Positions 16,290 to 25,090 are shown, numbered from the stretch's first letter. The stretch: 64,000 nt of DNA from Streptomyces sp. NBC_01551 (GCF_026339935.1 NZ_JAPEPX010000001.1:2757001-2821000), one strand, 5' to 3'. Program-made: numbers and translations. The notes: generated from the sequence alone by a model not told the origin.

Positions 16290-17864
16290 ATGCCGGACAC
16301 CACGGGCACGACCGGCGCGGCGGACACCGCGCGGGAGCTGAGCGCGTCCGGGACCCTGTGGGAGCTCGTCGCCCGACGCGCCGCGCTGACCCCCGACACC
16401 CCGGTCCTCATCGAGGCGGCCGACGACCCGGCGCGGGACCGCACCCTCACCTTCGGCGGGCTGCGCGACCGCGCCGAACGCGTCGCCGCAGGCCTCCACC
16501 GCATGGGCATCCGCCCCGGCACCGTCGTCGCCTGGCAACTGCCGACCCGCATCGAGACGGTGCTGCTCTCCCTCGCGCTCGCCCGGATCGGCGCCGTCCA
16601 GTCACCGGTGATCCCCTTCTACCGGGACCGGGAGGTCGGCTTCGCGCTGCGCGAGTCCAAGGCCGAGTTCTTCGCCGTACCCGGCGTCTGGCGCGGCTAC
16701 GACCACACCGCCATGGCCCGGCGGCTCGGCGCCCGGGGCGTCTTCGAGGCCTACGACTCCCTCCCGTCCGGGGACCCCGCCACCCTGCCCCCGCCGCCCG
16801 CCGACGGCACCTCGGTGCGCTGGATCTACTGGACCTCCGGCACCACCTCCGACCCCAAGGGCGTGCTGCACACCGACCGCTCCCTGATCGCCGGCGGCTC
16901 CTGCCTGGCCCACGCCCTGCGCCTCTCCCCGGCGGACGTCGGCTCGATGGCGTTCCCCTTCGCGCACATCGCCGGCCCGGACTACACGGTGATGCTGCTG
17001 CTCTACGGGTTCCCGGCGGTGCTGTTCGAGAAGTTCGCGATGCCGGACGCCCTCGACGGGTACCGCCGCCACGGGGTCACGGTCGCCGGCGGCTCCACGG
17101 CGTTCTACTCCATGTTCCTGGCCGAGCAGCGCAAGGCCCCTGGAACCCCGCTCATCCCCAGCCTCCGCCTCCTCGCGGGCGGCGGCGCCCCCAAGCCCCC
17201 GGAGATCTACCACGCGGTGGTCCGGGAGCTGGGCTGCCGGCTGACGCACGGCTACGGCATGACGGAGGTCCCGATGATCACCATGGGGGATCCGCGGGAC
17301 ACCCCGGAGAACCTGGCGACCACCGAGGGCCGCCCGCCGGCCGGGATGTCGATCCGCGTCACCACCCCCGACGGCGCCCCGCTGCCCGCCGGCGCGGACG
17401 GCGAGGTCCGGCTGCGCGGCGAGGCGGTCTGCCAGGGCTACCTGGACCCGGGCCAGAACGCCGACGCCTTCGACGCCGACGGCTACCTGATCACCGGCGA
17501 CCTCGGCCACCTCACCGAGAGCGGGCACCTGGTCCTCACGGGCCGCAGCAAGGACGTCATCATCCGCAAGGGCGAGAACATCTCGGCGAAGGAGATCGAG
17601 GACCTCCTCCACCAGCTCCCGGGCATAGCCGACGTGGCCGTCATCGGCCTCCCCGACCCCGACCGCGGCGAACGCGTCTGCGCCGTCGTCGAACAGCCCC
17701 CGGGCGCCGCGGCCCTGACCCTGCCGCAGCTGACGGCGCACCTGCGCGCCCAGGGGCTGTCCCCGCACAAGCTCCCGGAACAGCTGGAGCTGGTGGACGC
17801 CCTGCCCCGCAACGACGCGCTGCGCAAGGTGCTCAAGTACAAGCTCCGCGAGCGCTTCGCGTAG
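16290..17864 (+). CDS. AMP-forming acyl-CoA synthetase (class I adenylate-forming, cyclohexanecarboxylate--CoA ligase-like)
   Basis: A 524-residue enzyme that activates a carboxylic acid through an acyl-adenylate. The P-loop motif is WIYWTSGTTSDPKGVLHT (near 182-199), the A5 motif is THGYGMTEVPM, the A7 motif is YLITGDLGHL, and the catalytic Lys region is NDALRKVLKYKLRE near the end. The overall look is nearest to CoA ligases for cyclic or branched short acids, but specificity cannot be fixed from sequence. RBS GGGGAGG precedes ATG 16290. It is divergent from the amidohydrolase operon across two operator copies and is the likely entry step of the pathway. Confidence 0.9.
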   Translation: MPDTTGTTGAADTARELSASGTLWELVARRAALTPDTPVLIEAADDPARDRTLTFGGLRDRAERVAAGLHRMGIRPGTVVAWQLPTRIETVLLSLALARIGAVQSPVIPFYRDREVGFALRESKAEFFAVPGVWRGYDHTAMARRLGARGVFEAYDSLPSGDPATLPPPPADGTSVRWIYWTSGTTSDPKGVLHTDRSLIAGGSCLAHALRLSPADVGSMAFPFAHIAGPDYTVMLLLYGFPAVLFEKFAMPDALDGYRRHGVTVAGGSTAFYSMFLAEQRKAPGTPLIPSLRLLAGGGAPKPPEIYHAVVRELGCRLTHGYGMTEVPMITMGDPRDTPENLATTEGRPPAGMSIRVTTPDGAPLPAGADGEVRLRGEAVCQGYLDPGQNADAFDADGYLITGDLGHLTESGHLVLTGRSKDVIIRKGENISAKEIEDLLHQLPGIADVAVIGLPDPDRGERVCAVVEQPPGAAALTLPQLTAHLRAQGLSPHKLPEQLELVDALPRNDALRKVLKYKLRERFA

Positions 17865-17895
17865 GAGCGCGGTTCCTCCTGGCGGTCCCTCTCTG

Positions 17896-17942
17896 CCTTG
17901 CGCGCCTTACGCGTCCTACGCGCCTTGAGCGTCTTACGCGTC
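17896..17942. repeat. Short degenerate repeat between convergent genes
   Basis: The words CTTACGCGTC and CTTGCGCGCC / CTACGCGCC recur four times over about 47 bp, just after the CoA ligase stop and running into the 3' end of the EF-hand gene. It is probably slippage-derived. Confidence 0.5.
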
Positions 17943-18458
17943 CGGGGCCTCGACGCCGCAGTAGCCCGCGAAGGCCGCCAGGATCTCGTCCTCCGAGACG
18001 TGCCCGTCGCCGTCCGCGTCCAGGGCCGCCGCCACCTGGGCGGACAGTTCCGCCGGGGTCCCGAGGACGCCCAGGACGCGCGCGACCGCCTCCGGAGACG
18101 CGCCCGCGCGGGACGCGTCGGCCGAGGTCACCGCGATCACCGCCCGCAGGAACGGGCGGGCGATCTCCGCGAACCGGTCCGGGCTGTCGCGCAGCCGCTT
18201 CGCCGCGCCCGTGATGAACTCCTCGCGGGACACCCGCTGGTCCCCGTCCACGTCCGCGATCCCGGCCATGCCCTGCCAGAACGCCTCGGCGCCGGCGAAG
18301 ACGGCCTGTCCCTTGTCGGACCGGGCCGCGACGCCGAACTCGGCCAGCACGGCGCGGGCCGCCGCGCTGAAGTCCTCCCGGTCGATGGAGCCGTTCCCGT
18401 CCTGGTCGAAGGTGGCGAATCGGGAGGCGATCTTGCGCTCGTACTCTGCGCTGTCCAT
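17934..18458 (-). CDS. EF-hand calcium-binding protein (calerythrin-like)
   Basis: A small cytosolic Ca2+ sensor or buffer of 174 residues. Three good 12-residue EF loops are visible: DQDGNGSIDRED (near 18-29), DVDGDQRVSREE (near 69-80) and DADGDGHVSEDE (near 146-157). The remaining hand, around TSADASRAGASPEAV (near 111), is degenerate, as in calerythrin and sarcoplasmic-type proteins. Streptomyces has a family of such proteins whose targets are mostly unknown. GAAGG lies ahead of ATG 18458. It is convergent with the CoA ligase and not obviously linked to it. Confidence 0.9.
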   Translation of the reverse strand: MDSAEYERKIASRFATFDQDGNGSIDREDFSAAARAVLAEFGVAARSDKGQAVFAGAEAFWQGMAGIADVDGDQRVSREEFITGAAKRLRDSPDRFAEIARPFLRAVIAVTSADASRAGASPEAVARVLGVLGTPAELSAQVAAALDADGDGHVSEDEILAAFAGYCGVEAPDA

Positions 18459-18746
18459 ATTCGATGTTCCGCCTTCACGTGTGCGGTGGGTGTGGTGCCC
18501 GGTTCAAGACGAGGCTTCAAGTCAAGGCAGGAGCGTAAGGCCTCAGTGGCCTGCACGTTAAGCGAAGCGGACAAGCAGGTGGCCGCATCGAACCCGCGCA
18601 CGGGAAGCGCGACGGGGCGCGTACGCGTGTGCCCATGTCCCGCCCCTAGCACGGAGGTCGGGGCTCCGGTCCGGATTCCCGCAAAACGGGCGCGATCTGT
18701 CCCGTGGCCAGTACATTCGTTGTGTCGACACACGGCTGGGGGCACT

Positions 18747-19325
18747 ATGCCGAAGGACGTACCACCGCGCTGGGACCGCCGCATGCAGCAGCGCCTCGCC
18801 CGCGGCGAGGCCGCCGCGCTCGGGGAGCTGTACGACCGTTTCGCCTCGCTGGTGCACAGCCTGGCGCACCGGGTCCTCGGCGACGAGAAGGCCGCGGACC
18901 GGATCACCCGCGAGGTGTTCGGCTACATCTGGGAGAACCCGGACGCCTACGACCCCAAGCAGGGCTCCATGCGCTCCTGGGTCGCCCGGATCACCCAGGG
19001 CCAGGCCGTGGCCCGGCTGCGCCAGGCCGAGCTGGGGCGCGGATCCCGCGAGGACCTGGAGCGCAAGGTGGCCAGCGCCAACGCGGCGGCCCGCGCCGAC
19101 TTCATCGTCACCTCCATGCCCGCGCCGCTGCGGGCCGCACTGGAACTCGCGTACTTCAAACGGCGCGACTACCGCCAGGCCGCCGCCGACCTGAAGATCA
19201 GCGAGGACGAGGCGCGGCGCCGGCTGCGGCTCGGGCTGCAACTGCTTTCGACCGCCAACGCCCTGCCCCGGGAGGACGTCGCGCCGCCCGGCTACGGCTC
19301 CTCGGGATATGGAACGCCGCGATGA
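18747..19325 (+). CDS. RNA polymerase sigma factor, sigma-70 family (ECF-like)
   Basis: A 192-residue sigma factor. Region 2 covers about 17-90 (LGELYDRFASLVHSLAHRVLG, ITREVFGYIWENPDAYDPKQGSMRSWVARI). Region 4 is near 118-172 (PAPLRAALELAYFKRRDYRQAAADLKISEDEARRRLRLGLQLL), with helix-turn-helix spacing and a slightly divergent recognition helix. ATG 18747 follows GGGGG. A longer in-frame extension upstream is not believed because it crosses the EF-hand promoter. The stop overlaps the next start as ATGA, coupling it to the anti-sigma fusion gene. Confidence 0.85.
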   Translation: MPKDVPPRWDRRMQQRLARGEAAALGELYDRFASLVHSLAHRVLGDEKAADRITREVFGYIWENPDAYDPKQGSMRSWVARITQGQAVARLRQAELGRGSREDLERKVASANAAARADFIVTSMPAPLRAALELAYFKRRDYRQAAADLKISEDEARRRLRLGLQLLSTANALPREDVAPPGYGSSGYGTPR

Positions 19326-20554
19326 CGGGTCCCTCCGACGTGCCCGACGACGGATACGAGCGGCCCGGCGGCGGGACGCGGATACCGGGTCCGCGCGGGG
19401 CCGCCGACGACCTGGACCCGCGGCACGCGCCCGACCCGCTGCCCGTCGCGGCGCCGCCGACGCACACCGTGCTGAAGTCCCTGCTCGGGGCGTGGGCGCT
19501 GGCCGCGTGTTCGGCGGAGGAGACGCAGGCCGTGGAGGACCACCTGACCGAGTGCGCGCCGTGCGCGGAGGAGGCGCTGCGGCTGCGCGACGCGGTGGGG
19601 CTGCTGCACCCCGAGGACAGCCTGGACCTGAAGCCGCTGCTGCGGTCGCGGGTGCTGGAGGACTGCCTGGGCAAGCGGCCGGCGCGGATCCCGGTGCCGG
19701 TGTGGGCGAACCCGTACGACACGGAAACGGCCCGGCTGGACGCGCTGCTCCAGGACTTCGGTGACGCGGAGTGGCACACGCCGGTACGGCTGAAGTGGTT
19801 CGAGGGCGAGCAACGGCAGTCGCGCCGGACGACGGTGGCCGGGGTCATCGGGCACCTGCTGACGGTGGACGGCATGGTCGCGGCCGCGCTGGGGCTGGAG
19901 GACCCGCTGGGCCCGGACGCGCCGCAGGGCAACCCCGCGAAGCGCACGGAGCACTTCTGGAGCGCGGCGGACCGGCCGGTGACGCGGCAGGTGCGCGAGC
20001 CGTGGCGGGAGCAGGGGCACACCCTGGTCCGCACGGTGTCGTTCGCGGGCCGCGGGGTCGCGGAACTGGCGGTCGACTACGGGACGTTCGCGCTCCCGCT
20101 CGGGGACGCGTTCCTGGAGCGGGCCTTCGAGTGCTGGGTGCACGCGTGGGACATCGCGGAGGCGGTGGACTACCCGTACGACCCGCCGTCGGGGGCGGAC
20201 CTGCACCGCATGATCGACCTGGCGGCGCGGCTGCTGCCGAGTGCGCTCGCGCACCGGCGCCGGGCGGGCCTGGCGGCCCCGGCCCGCGGCCTGGTGGCGG
20301 CGGGCGCGCCCGGCCGCACGCTGCACCTGGAGATCGAGGGCTCGGGCGGCGGCAGCTGGGACATCGCCCTGGACTCCCCGGCGGCGAAGCCGTCGGCGGA
20401 CCACCGGGTGGCGCACATCGCGCTGGACGGCGGCGAGTTCTGCCAGCTGGCCGCGGGCCACATCTCCCCGGAGGAAGCGGCGGCCGGCCAGCAGGGCGAC
20501 CGCGAAGCCATCCGCGACGTCCTCTTCGCCGCCGCCTCCCTGAGCCGCCTCTAG
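19322..20554 (+). CDS. Zinc-finger anti-sigma domain fused to a maleylpyruvate isomerase-like (MDMPI/DinB) domain
   Basis: A 410-residue protein. Residues about 60-85 carry a zf-HC2 motif: Cys in ALAACSAEE, then HLTECAPC giving His-x3-Cys-x2-Cys, the typical anti-sigma ZAS arrangement. From about 135 there is an MDMPI-type four-helix domain (TVAGVIGHLLTVDGMVAAALG) with the conserved FECWVHAWDIAEAV segment, and a C-terminal SCP2-like region (LEIEGSGGGSWDIAL). No transmembrane segment is present, so it is a soluble anti-sigma factor. It is translationally coupled to the preceding sigma factor gene (ATGA), making it the probable cognate regulator. The bacillithiol/mycothiol-linked MDMPI fold suggests thiol or redox input. 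Confidence 0.85.
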   Translation: MTGPSDVPDDGYERPGGGTRIPGPRGAADDLDPRHAPDPLPVAAPPTHTVLKSLLGAWALAACSAEETQAVEDHLTECAPCAEEALRLRDAVGLLHPEDSLDLKPLLRSRVLEDCLGKRPARIPVPVWANPYDTETARLDALLQDFGDAEWHTPVRLKWFEGEQRQSRRTTVAGVIGHLLTVDGMVAAALGLEDPLGPDAPQGNPAKRTEHFWSAADRPVTRQVREPWREQGHTLVRTVSFAGRGVAELAVDYGTFALPLGDAFLERAFECWVHAWDIAEAVDYPYDPPSGADLHRMIDLAARLLPSALAHRRRAGLAAPARGLVAAGAPGRTLHLEIEGSGGGSWDIALDSPAAKPSADHRVAHIALDGGEFCQLAAGHISPEEAAAGQQGDREAIRDVLFAAASLSRL

Positions 20555-20790
20555 CCTCCGGCGCGCGGTCAGACCCGCAACCCCGGCCACGTTCAGCCCG
20601 CGACCCCGGCCACGTTCAGCCTCGCCGGCGTTTGAGGCGCGGGGTCCGGGGCAGCGCCCCGGCACCCGGCCCGCAGGCCGGGCCACGACCTGAAACGAGG
20701 GTCCCGGCGGAGCCCGGTGCCCCGGCGGAGCCGCAGTCCCTGGGGCTCCGGGTGGCCCGGTTGCGGCCCGGGGCCCGAAGGGCCGCAGGG
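20555..20790. repeat. Intergenic REP-like repeats between convergent genes
   Basis: An 18-bp word CCCCGGCCACGTTCAGCC occurs twice (20581-20598 and 20604-20621). It is followed by CAGCCTCGCCGGCGTTTGAGGCGCGGG (within 20618-20644), and then by hairpin-forming GGTCCGGGGCAGCGCCCCGG and CCCGGCCCGCAGGCCGGGCC. The GCCGGCGTTTGAGGCGCGGG word occurs again, inverted, at 25091-25120. Such words recur many times in Streptomyces chromosomes. The hairpins may end transcription from both sides. Confidence 0.6.
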
Positions 20791-21666
20791 CTAGGCGAAG
20801 ACGACGGTGCGGGAGCCGTTCAGGAGGACCCGGTGTTCGCTGTGCCACTTCACGGCGCGGGCGAGCGCCTGGCACTCCACGTCGCGGCCCACCGCCACCA
20901 GCTGGTCCGGGGTGACCTCGTGCCCCACCCGCTCGACCTCCTGCTCGATGATCGGCCCCTCGTCGAGGTCCGCCGTCACGTAGTGCGCGGTCGCGCCGAT
21001 CAGCTTCACGCCCCGCGCATGCGCCTGGTGGTACGGCTTCGCGCCCTTGAAGCTCGGCAGGAACGAGTGGTGGATGTTGATGATCCGCCCGCTCAGCTCC
21101 TTGCACAGGGTGTCCGACAGCACCTGCATGTACCGCGCGAGCACCACCAGCTCGACGTTCTCCTCGCGCACCAGCTCCAGCAGCCGCGCCTCCGCCGCCG
21201 CCTTCGTGTCCTTCGTCACCGGAATGTGCACGAACGGGATCCCGTACGAGCCGACGAGCTCCTCGAAGTCCGTGTGGTTGGAGACGACCGCCGCGACCTC
21301 CACCGGCAGCGCCCCGATGCTCGCCCGGAACAGCAGGTCGTTCAGGCAGTGCCCGAACTTCGACACCATCAGGACGATCCGCATCCGCTCGTCGGAGCGG
21401 TGCAGTTCCCAGTCCATCCGGAACGAGTCGCCGATCGCCGCGAAACTGGCCCGCAGCTTTTCCAGCGTCACCGGCGCCTCCGCCGAGAAGTGCACCCGCA
21501 TGAAGAACAGGCCGGTGTCGTGATCGCCGAACTGACGGCTGTCCTCGATGTTGCATCCGGTCATGAACAGGTAACTGGACACGGCATGCACGATGCCCTG
21601 CTTGTCGGGGCAGGACAGGGTGAGAACGTACTGCTGGGGGGCCTGGGGCTGCGGGTCATCGCTCAT
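20791..21666 (-). CDS. purU: Formyltetrahydrofolate deformylase
   Basis: Hydrolyses 10-formyl-tetrahydrofolate to formate and tetrahydrofolate, balancing the one-carbon pool. The 291-residue protein has an N-terminal ACT domain (YVLTLSCPDKQGIVHAVSSYL, residues 13-90) and a C-terminal formyltransferase-like domain. The catalytic Asn/His are in INIHHSFLPSFKGAKPYHQAHARGVKLIGATAHYVT and the Asp in DLDEGPIIEQ. The ACT domain separates it from GAR transformylase. ATG 21666 is chosen because the preceding frame is Arg/Gly/Pro-rich and overlaps the neighbouring gene. It is 14 bp downstream of a conserved hypothetical gene, so probably cotranscribed. Confidence 0.92.
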   Translation of the reverse strand: MSDDPQPQAPQQYVLTLSCPDKQGIVHAVSSYLFMTGCNIEDSRQFGDHDTGLFFMRVHFSAEAPVTLEKLRASFAAIGDSFRMDWELHRSDERMRIVLMVSKFGHCLNDLLFRASIGALPVEVAAVVSNHTDFEELVGSYGIPFVHIPVTKDTKAAAEARLLELVREENVELVVLARYMQVLSDTLCKELSGRIINIHHSFLPSFKGAKPYHQAHARGVKLIGATAHYVTADLDEGPIIEQEVERVGHEVTPDQLVAVGRDVECQALARAVKWHSEHRVLLNGSRTVVFA

Positions 21667-21680
21667 GACCCCACAGCCTT

Positions 21681-22184
21681 TCACACCGCGCGGGTGAGGA
21701 TTCTCAGGGCTTCCAGCGACCGCGGCCGTTCGTCCGGGTCGTCCCCGTCCGCGACCGCCAGCCGTACGTGTGCCTCGCGTGCCGCACGCACCGCCTCGGG
21801 CCACGCGTGGTGCTCCAGGTACGTGGACACGGGCGCGTCCGGACCGACCTGGTGCAGGATCCGCAGCACGCGCAGGACCGCCAGGTCGACGAGGGCCGCC
21901 TCCTGGGAGTCCCGGAAGATCGTGCCGACGTATTTGTCGGCGGACCAGCTGTCGAGCCAGGTGTCCTCGACGAGCCGGTACACGGCGTCGGTGACGTCTC
22001 CGTACCCCGCGGCGCCGGCCAGCCAGGTGTCCTCCTGGAACTCCGGGGCGGAAAGCATGTGCAGCGCCGAGCGCACGTTGCCGCGCCAGCGCCACCACGG
22101 CATGTCGTTGAGGGGCATGCCGCCCATGGTGGAGGAGCGGCCACCACGACGGGAAGGGTTCTTCGAACCTTGGGCGATTGTCAC
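21681..22184 (-). CDS. Conserved hypothetical protein (SCO4402-like)
   Basis: No biochemical function known to me. The protein is soluble and helical, with a Trp-rich opening MPWWRWRGNVRSALHML, then FQEDTWLAGAAGYGDVTDAVYRLVEDTWLDSW and a Leu-rich helix LVDLAVLRVLRILHQVG. It looks like a small Streptomyces family encoded next to purU. The start is uncertain: GTG 22184 is used because GAAAG lies just upstream, but TTG 22208 or the ATGs near 22115-22124 are possible. It is divergent from the substrate-binding lipoprotein gene, 162 bp apart. Confidence 0.7.
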   Translation of the reverse strand: MTIAQGSKNPSRRGGRSSTMGGMPLNDMPWWRWRGNVRSALHMLSAPEFQEDTWLAGAAGYGDVTDAVYRLVEDTWLDSWSADKYVGTIFRDSQEAALVDLAVLRVLRILHQVGPDAPVSTYLEHHAWPEAVRAAREAHVRLAVADGDDPDERPRSLEALRILTRAV

Positions 22185-22345
22185 GCTTTCGATCGTACGT
22201 TCCGGCAATTAGTGATCTTCAGGCAGCTCTCCGTGATCGTCCGGGGCGTCGCGACCGCCCCCTCCCCGGCAGTTCACCTGGAAGTCACCGAATGTTGTGT
22301 ACACCTCAGGCTCCAGTTACCCGCGGGGCGGAAGGGTGCTGGGAC

Positions 22346-23665
22346 ATGACCGATTGGCGACGCGCAGCATCCCTGTCCCGCACCTTCCTGGCCACGGCGG
22401 TGGGCGCGTGTCTCGCCGTCGGATGCGGAGTCATCCCCGGAGGCTCGGGAGACTCCGCCGGCACCCTCACGGTCATGACCTTCGCCCCCGAGGGCACGAA
22501 GGCGACCAACATGCCCGGAATGCCCGCCATGGCCAAGGCGTACGAGCGCTGGGTCAACTCCAAGGGCGGCATCAACGGCCACAAGCTCCGGGTCCTGACC
22601 TGCAACGAGCGCAACACCCCGAACGGCGCCGCCGACTGCGCCCGCCAGGCCATCGCCGAGAAGGCGATCGCGGTCGTCGGCTCGTACAGCCAGCACGGCC
22701 GCGCCTTCATGGCCCCGCTGGAGGCCGAGGGAATCCCCTTCATAGGCGGCTACGGAGTCTCCTCCGAGGAGTTCCAGAGCACCCTCTCCTACCCCGTCAA
22801 CGGCGGCCAGCCCGTCCTCCTCGCCGGCGCCGGACACCAGCTCGGGCGCGCCTGCGGCCAGGTGGCCATCGTCCGCCCGGACACCCTCGCCGGGGACTCG
22901 ATGCCCGTGCTGCTCAACGCGGGCCTGAAGGCCAACAAGATGGGCGAGGCCTCCGACATCCGCGCCGCCGAGGACACCGCCGACTTCTCCTCGCAGGCCT
23001 CGGAGGCCCTGGCCGACACGGGCGGCGGGTCAGCCGGAACCAGCGTCAAGGACAAGGAGAAGGACAAGGACAAGGCGAAGGGCTGCGTCACCGCCGTGCT
23101 CGGCGAGCGCACCGAGACGTTCTTCGACGCCTTCCGCCGCGCCGCCGACGACAAGCAGCGCAAGCCGCAGATCTCCTCCGTCCTCGGCAGCGTCAGCCAG
23201 GCCCTGGTGAACCGGACCGGCGGCAAGGAGAGCCCCTTCGAGGGCTCGTACCTGACCAGCTGGTACCCCGTCGCCTCGGATCCGCTGTGGGAGCCGATGC
23301 GGAAGGTGATCTCCGAGCACTCCTTCGGCGACGACGGCGTGGACCCGGACGACAGCGGCGCGCAGACCACCTGGATCGCGTACACGGTGCTGAACGAGGT
23401 CGTGAAGCGGTTCGAGAAGGGCGAGGACATCACTGCGCGGAAGGTCGCGCGGATGCTGAACCAGTCCGAGAAGATCGCGACCGGCGGCCTCACCCCGGAC
23501 CTGTCCTGGCGCTACCAGGACATGCGCGCCGTCGCCGGATTCCCGCGCATCGTGAACGGGCAGGTCACGTTCCAGATCGTCCAGGCCGGCCGGCTCGTGG
23601 CGCAGCCGGGCGAGGAGTCCATGGACATGACCCCGACCCTGGAGCAGGCGCCGCGCGCGGCGTAG
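22346..23665 (+). CDS. ABC transporter substrate-binding lipoprotein (branched-chain amino-acid type)
   Basis: A 439-residue exported protein with a signal peptide and lipobox (ACLAVGCG, Cys near 27). The two-lobed periplasmic-binding-protein type 1 fold is seen in LTVMTFAPEGTKATNMPGM, INGHKLRVLTCNERNTPNGAADCARQAI, AVVGSYSQHGRAFMAPLE and GIPFIGGYGV. An unusual Lys/Asp-rich insert (a KDKEKDKDKAK run near 233-243) probably forms a charged surface loop. No permease or ATPase genes are adjacent, so it may serve a distant transporter or act as an orphan sensor. GAAGGG and GGGA precede ATG 22346. Confidence 0.85.
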   Translation: MTDWRRAASLSRTFLATAVGACLAVGCGVIPGGSGDSAGTLTVMTFAPEGTKATNMPGMPAMAKAYERWVNSKGGINGHKLRVLTCNERNTPNGAADCARQAIAEKAIAVVGSYSQHGRAFMAPLEAEGIPFIGGYGVSSEEFQSTLSYPVNGGQPVLLAGAGHQLGRACGQVAIVRPDTLAGDSMPVLLNAGLKANKMGEASDIRAAEDTADFSSQASEALADTGGGSAGTSVKDKEKDKDKAKGCVTAVLGERTETFFDAFRRAADDKQRKPQISSVLGSVSQALVNRTGGKESPFEGSYLTSWYPVASDPLWEPMRKVISEHSFGDDGVDPDDSGAQTTWIAYTVLNEVVKRFEKGEDITARKVARMLNQSEKIATGGLTPDLSWRYQDMRAVAGFPRIVNGQVTFQIVQAGRLVAQPGEESMDMTPTLEQAPRAA

Positions 23666-23686
23666 TGGGCGCGCGGCGGCCGCTCG

Positions 23687-24955
23687 TCAGAGCTGGGACT
23701 TGTCCCGCTTGGTGAGGCCGTGCTTGGCCGCGATCGTGTTCCACATGGTCGCGGCCGACTCCTTGGCCCGGGTGGCCTCGCCGCTGGCCCGGTTGCCGGC
23801 GGCAGCGTTGGCGGTCGGCTTGGCCTGACCGTCCTTGCAGTTCTTCTTGCCGTCGTCGATGTCGTCGGCCCAGGCCGCGTAGCTGTTGTCGGCGTCGGCC
23901 GAGGACTGCCAGGCCTTGGTGAGGGCGGCGGACAGCTTGGCGTTGTTGGGGAGCTTGTCGAGCTTGAGCTCCTGGAGCCGGGTGACGAGCTCCTCGCGCT
24001 GGCGGGCGGCGTCGTGCAGGTCGTCGGCCGCGCCGTCGAGGTTGCGGCAGCCCTTGATGTCGTCGACGGCCTTGATCACCGAGGCGCGGCTGTCGTTGCT
24101 GTCGGCGAGGAGCTTGTCGAGCTGGACGGCCTGGGGGCGGGCCGGGTCGACCGGGGCCTCTCCGCCGGCCGCGGCGGAGCCGTTGGAGCTGGTGGGGGCG
24201 GCGGGGGCGGCGCCGGGGTCGGTGTTCTGCGGCTTGTTGTCACTGAGCAGCGCGCCGACGCCGAGCCCGACGACGGCGAGCCCGACGACGACGGCCCCGA
24301 TGATCGCGGGCGAAACCGACCGCCGGGGCGGCTCGTACCCGCCGGGGGGCGGGGGCGGGGGCCGCAGCGCCGGCGCCGGGGAAGCGTGGACCTGCGGCGG
24401 CTGCCGCGTGTGCGCGGCAGCGGCTGCGCCGTCGCTGCGGAACAGCCCGTCGAACCCCTCGGCGGCGTTGGGCGCGGGGCCGGGGGGCACGGGGGGTATG
24501 TACTGAGTGGCCGCCTCACCGTGCGCCGGAACGGGCGGGATGTACTGAGTGGCGGCGTCACCATGCGCCGGAACGGGCGGAATGAACTGCGTGGCGGCGT
24601 CACCGTGCGCCGGAACGGGCGGAATGAACTGCGTGGCGGCGTCACCATGTCCCACAACGGGCGGAATGTACTGAGTAGCCGCATCACCGTGCGCCGAAAC
24701 AGGCGGAATGAACTGAGTGGCGGCGTCACCATGCGCCGGAACCGGCGGTATGTACTGGGTGACGGCCTCGGGCAGGGGCGGGTACCCGTACCCGTGCGGG
24801 TCCCCGGGGCCCTCGAAGCCGGGGCCGACGACATGTCCGGGCTCGGGTGCGGGCTGCGGGTACCCGTACCCCGGCTGCCCCCACGGCTCACCGCCCTGCG
24901 GGACGCCAGGCTGCGGGGCGCGGTGCTGGCCGCTTCCCTGTCCGCTCTCCGACAC
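23687..24955 (-). CDS. Hypothetical membrane-anchored protein with a Pro-rich tandem-repeat N terminus
   Basis: 422 residues from GTG 24955, chosen because AAGGAG lies 5 bp upstream; ATG/GTG codons further out lack a ribosome site. The N-terminal cytoplasmic half is Gly/Tyr/Pro-rich and holds seven 14-residue repeats of the form YIPPVPAHGDAATQ (near 66-160). One transmembrane helix follows (PAIIGAVVVGLAVVGLGVGALL, near 238-259), then an exported Ala/Asp-rich helical domain with two Cys (DIKGCRNLDGA, KKNCKDG). I do not recognise the outer domain. Architecturally it resembles Streptomyces single-pass proteins with disordered proline-rich cytoplasmic regions. Confidence 0.75.
   Translation of the reverse strand: MSESGQGSGQHRAPQPGVPQGGEPWGQPGYGYPQPAPEPGHVVGPGFEGPGDPHGYGYPPLPEAVTQYIPPVPAHGDAATQFIPPVSAHGDAATQYIPPVVGHGDAATQFIPPVPAHGDAATQFIPPVPAHGDAATQYIPPVPAHGEAATQYIPPVPPGPAPNAAEGFDGLFRSDGAAAAAHTRQPPQVHASPAPALRPPPPPPGGYEPPRRSVSPAIIGAVVVGLAVVGLGVGALLSDNKPQNTDPGAAPAAPTSSNGSAAAGGEAPVDPARPQAVQLDKLLADSNDSRASVIKAVDDIKGCRNLDGAADDLHDAARQREELVTRLQELKLDKLPNNAKLSAALTKAWQSSADADNSYAAWADDIDDGKKNCKDGQAKPTANAAAGNRASGEATRAKESAATMWNTIAAKHGLTKRDKSQL
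24490..24760. repeat. 42-bp coding tandem repeat, about seven copies
   Basis: Each unit encodes a 14-residue IPPVPAHGDAATQ-type block inside the membrane-anchored protein. Copies differ at a few codons (Y/F, PA/SA/VG, D/E), so the array is not freshly duplicated. It is in-frame and likely length-variable between strains. Confidence 0.8.
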
Positions 24956-25090
24956 CGGGACTCCTTCTCCGACTCGCCCGAACCTTCGGAACCGTCGGGT
25001 CACGCTACCCGGTCAGCACCACCCCCGGCAGCCCGCACCCCGTTGACCTCTCCCCGCCCCGCCCTTCCACCGTTCCCTGGGCTCCGCCCA

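Noticed and set aside
20791..22098. A 435-codon version of the deformylase with a long N-terminal extension
   Set aside because: The extra 144 residues are Arg/Gly/Ala-rich, overlap the adjacent gene in another frame, and precede the conserved ACT-domain start at ATG 21666.
24490..24760. CRISPR-like array
   Set aside because: The 42-bp periodicity is contiguous and in-frame, encoding a 14-residue protein repeat, with no unique spacers and no cas genes.
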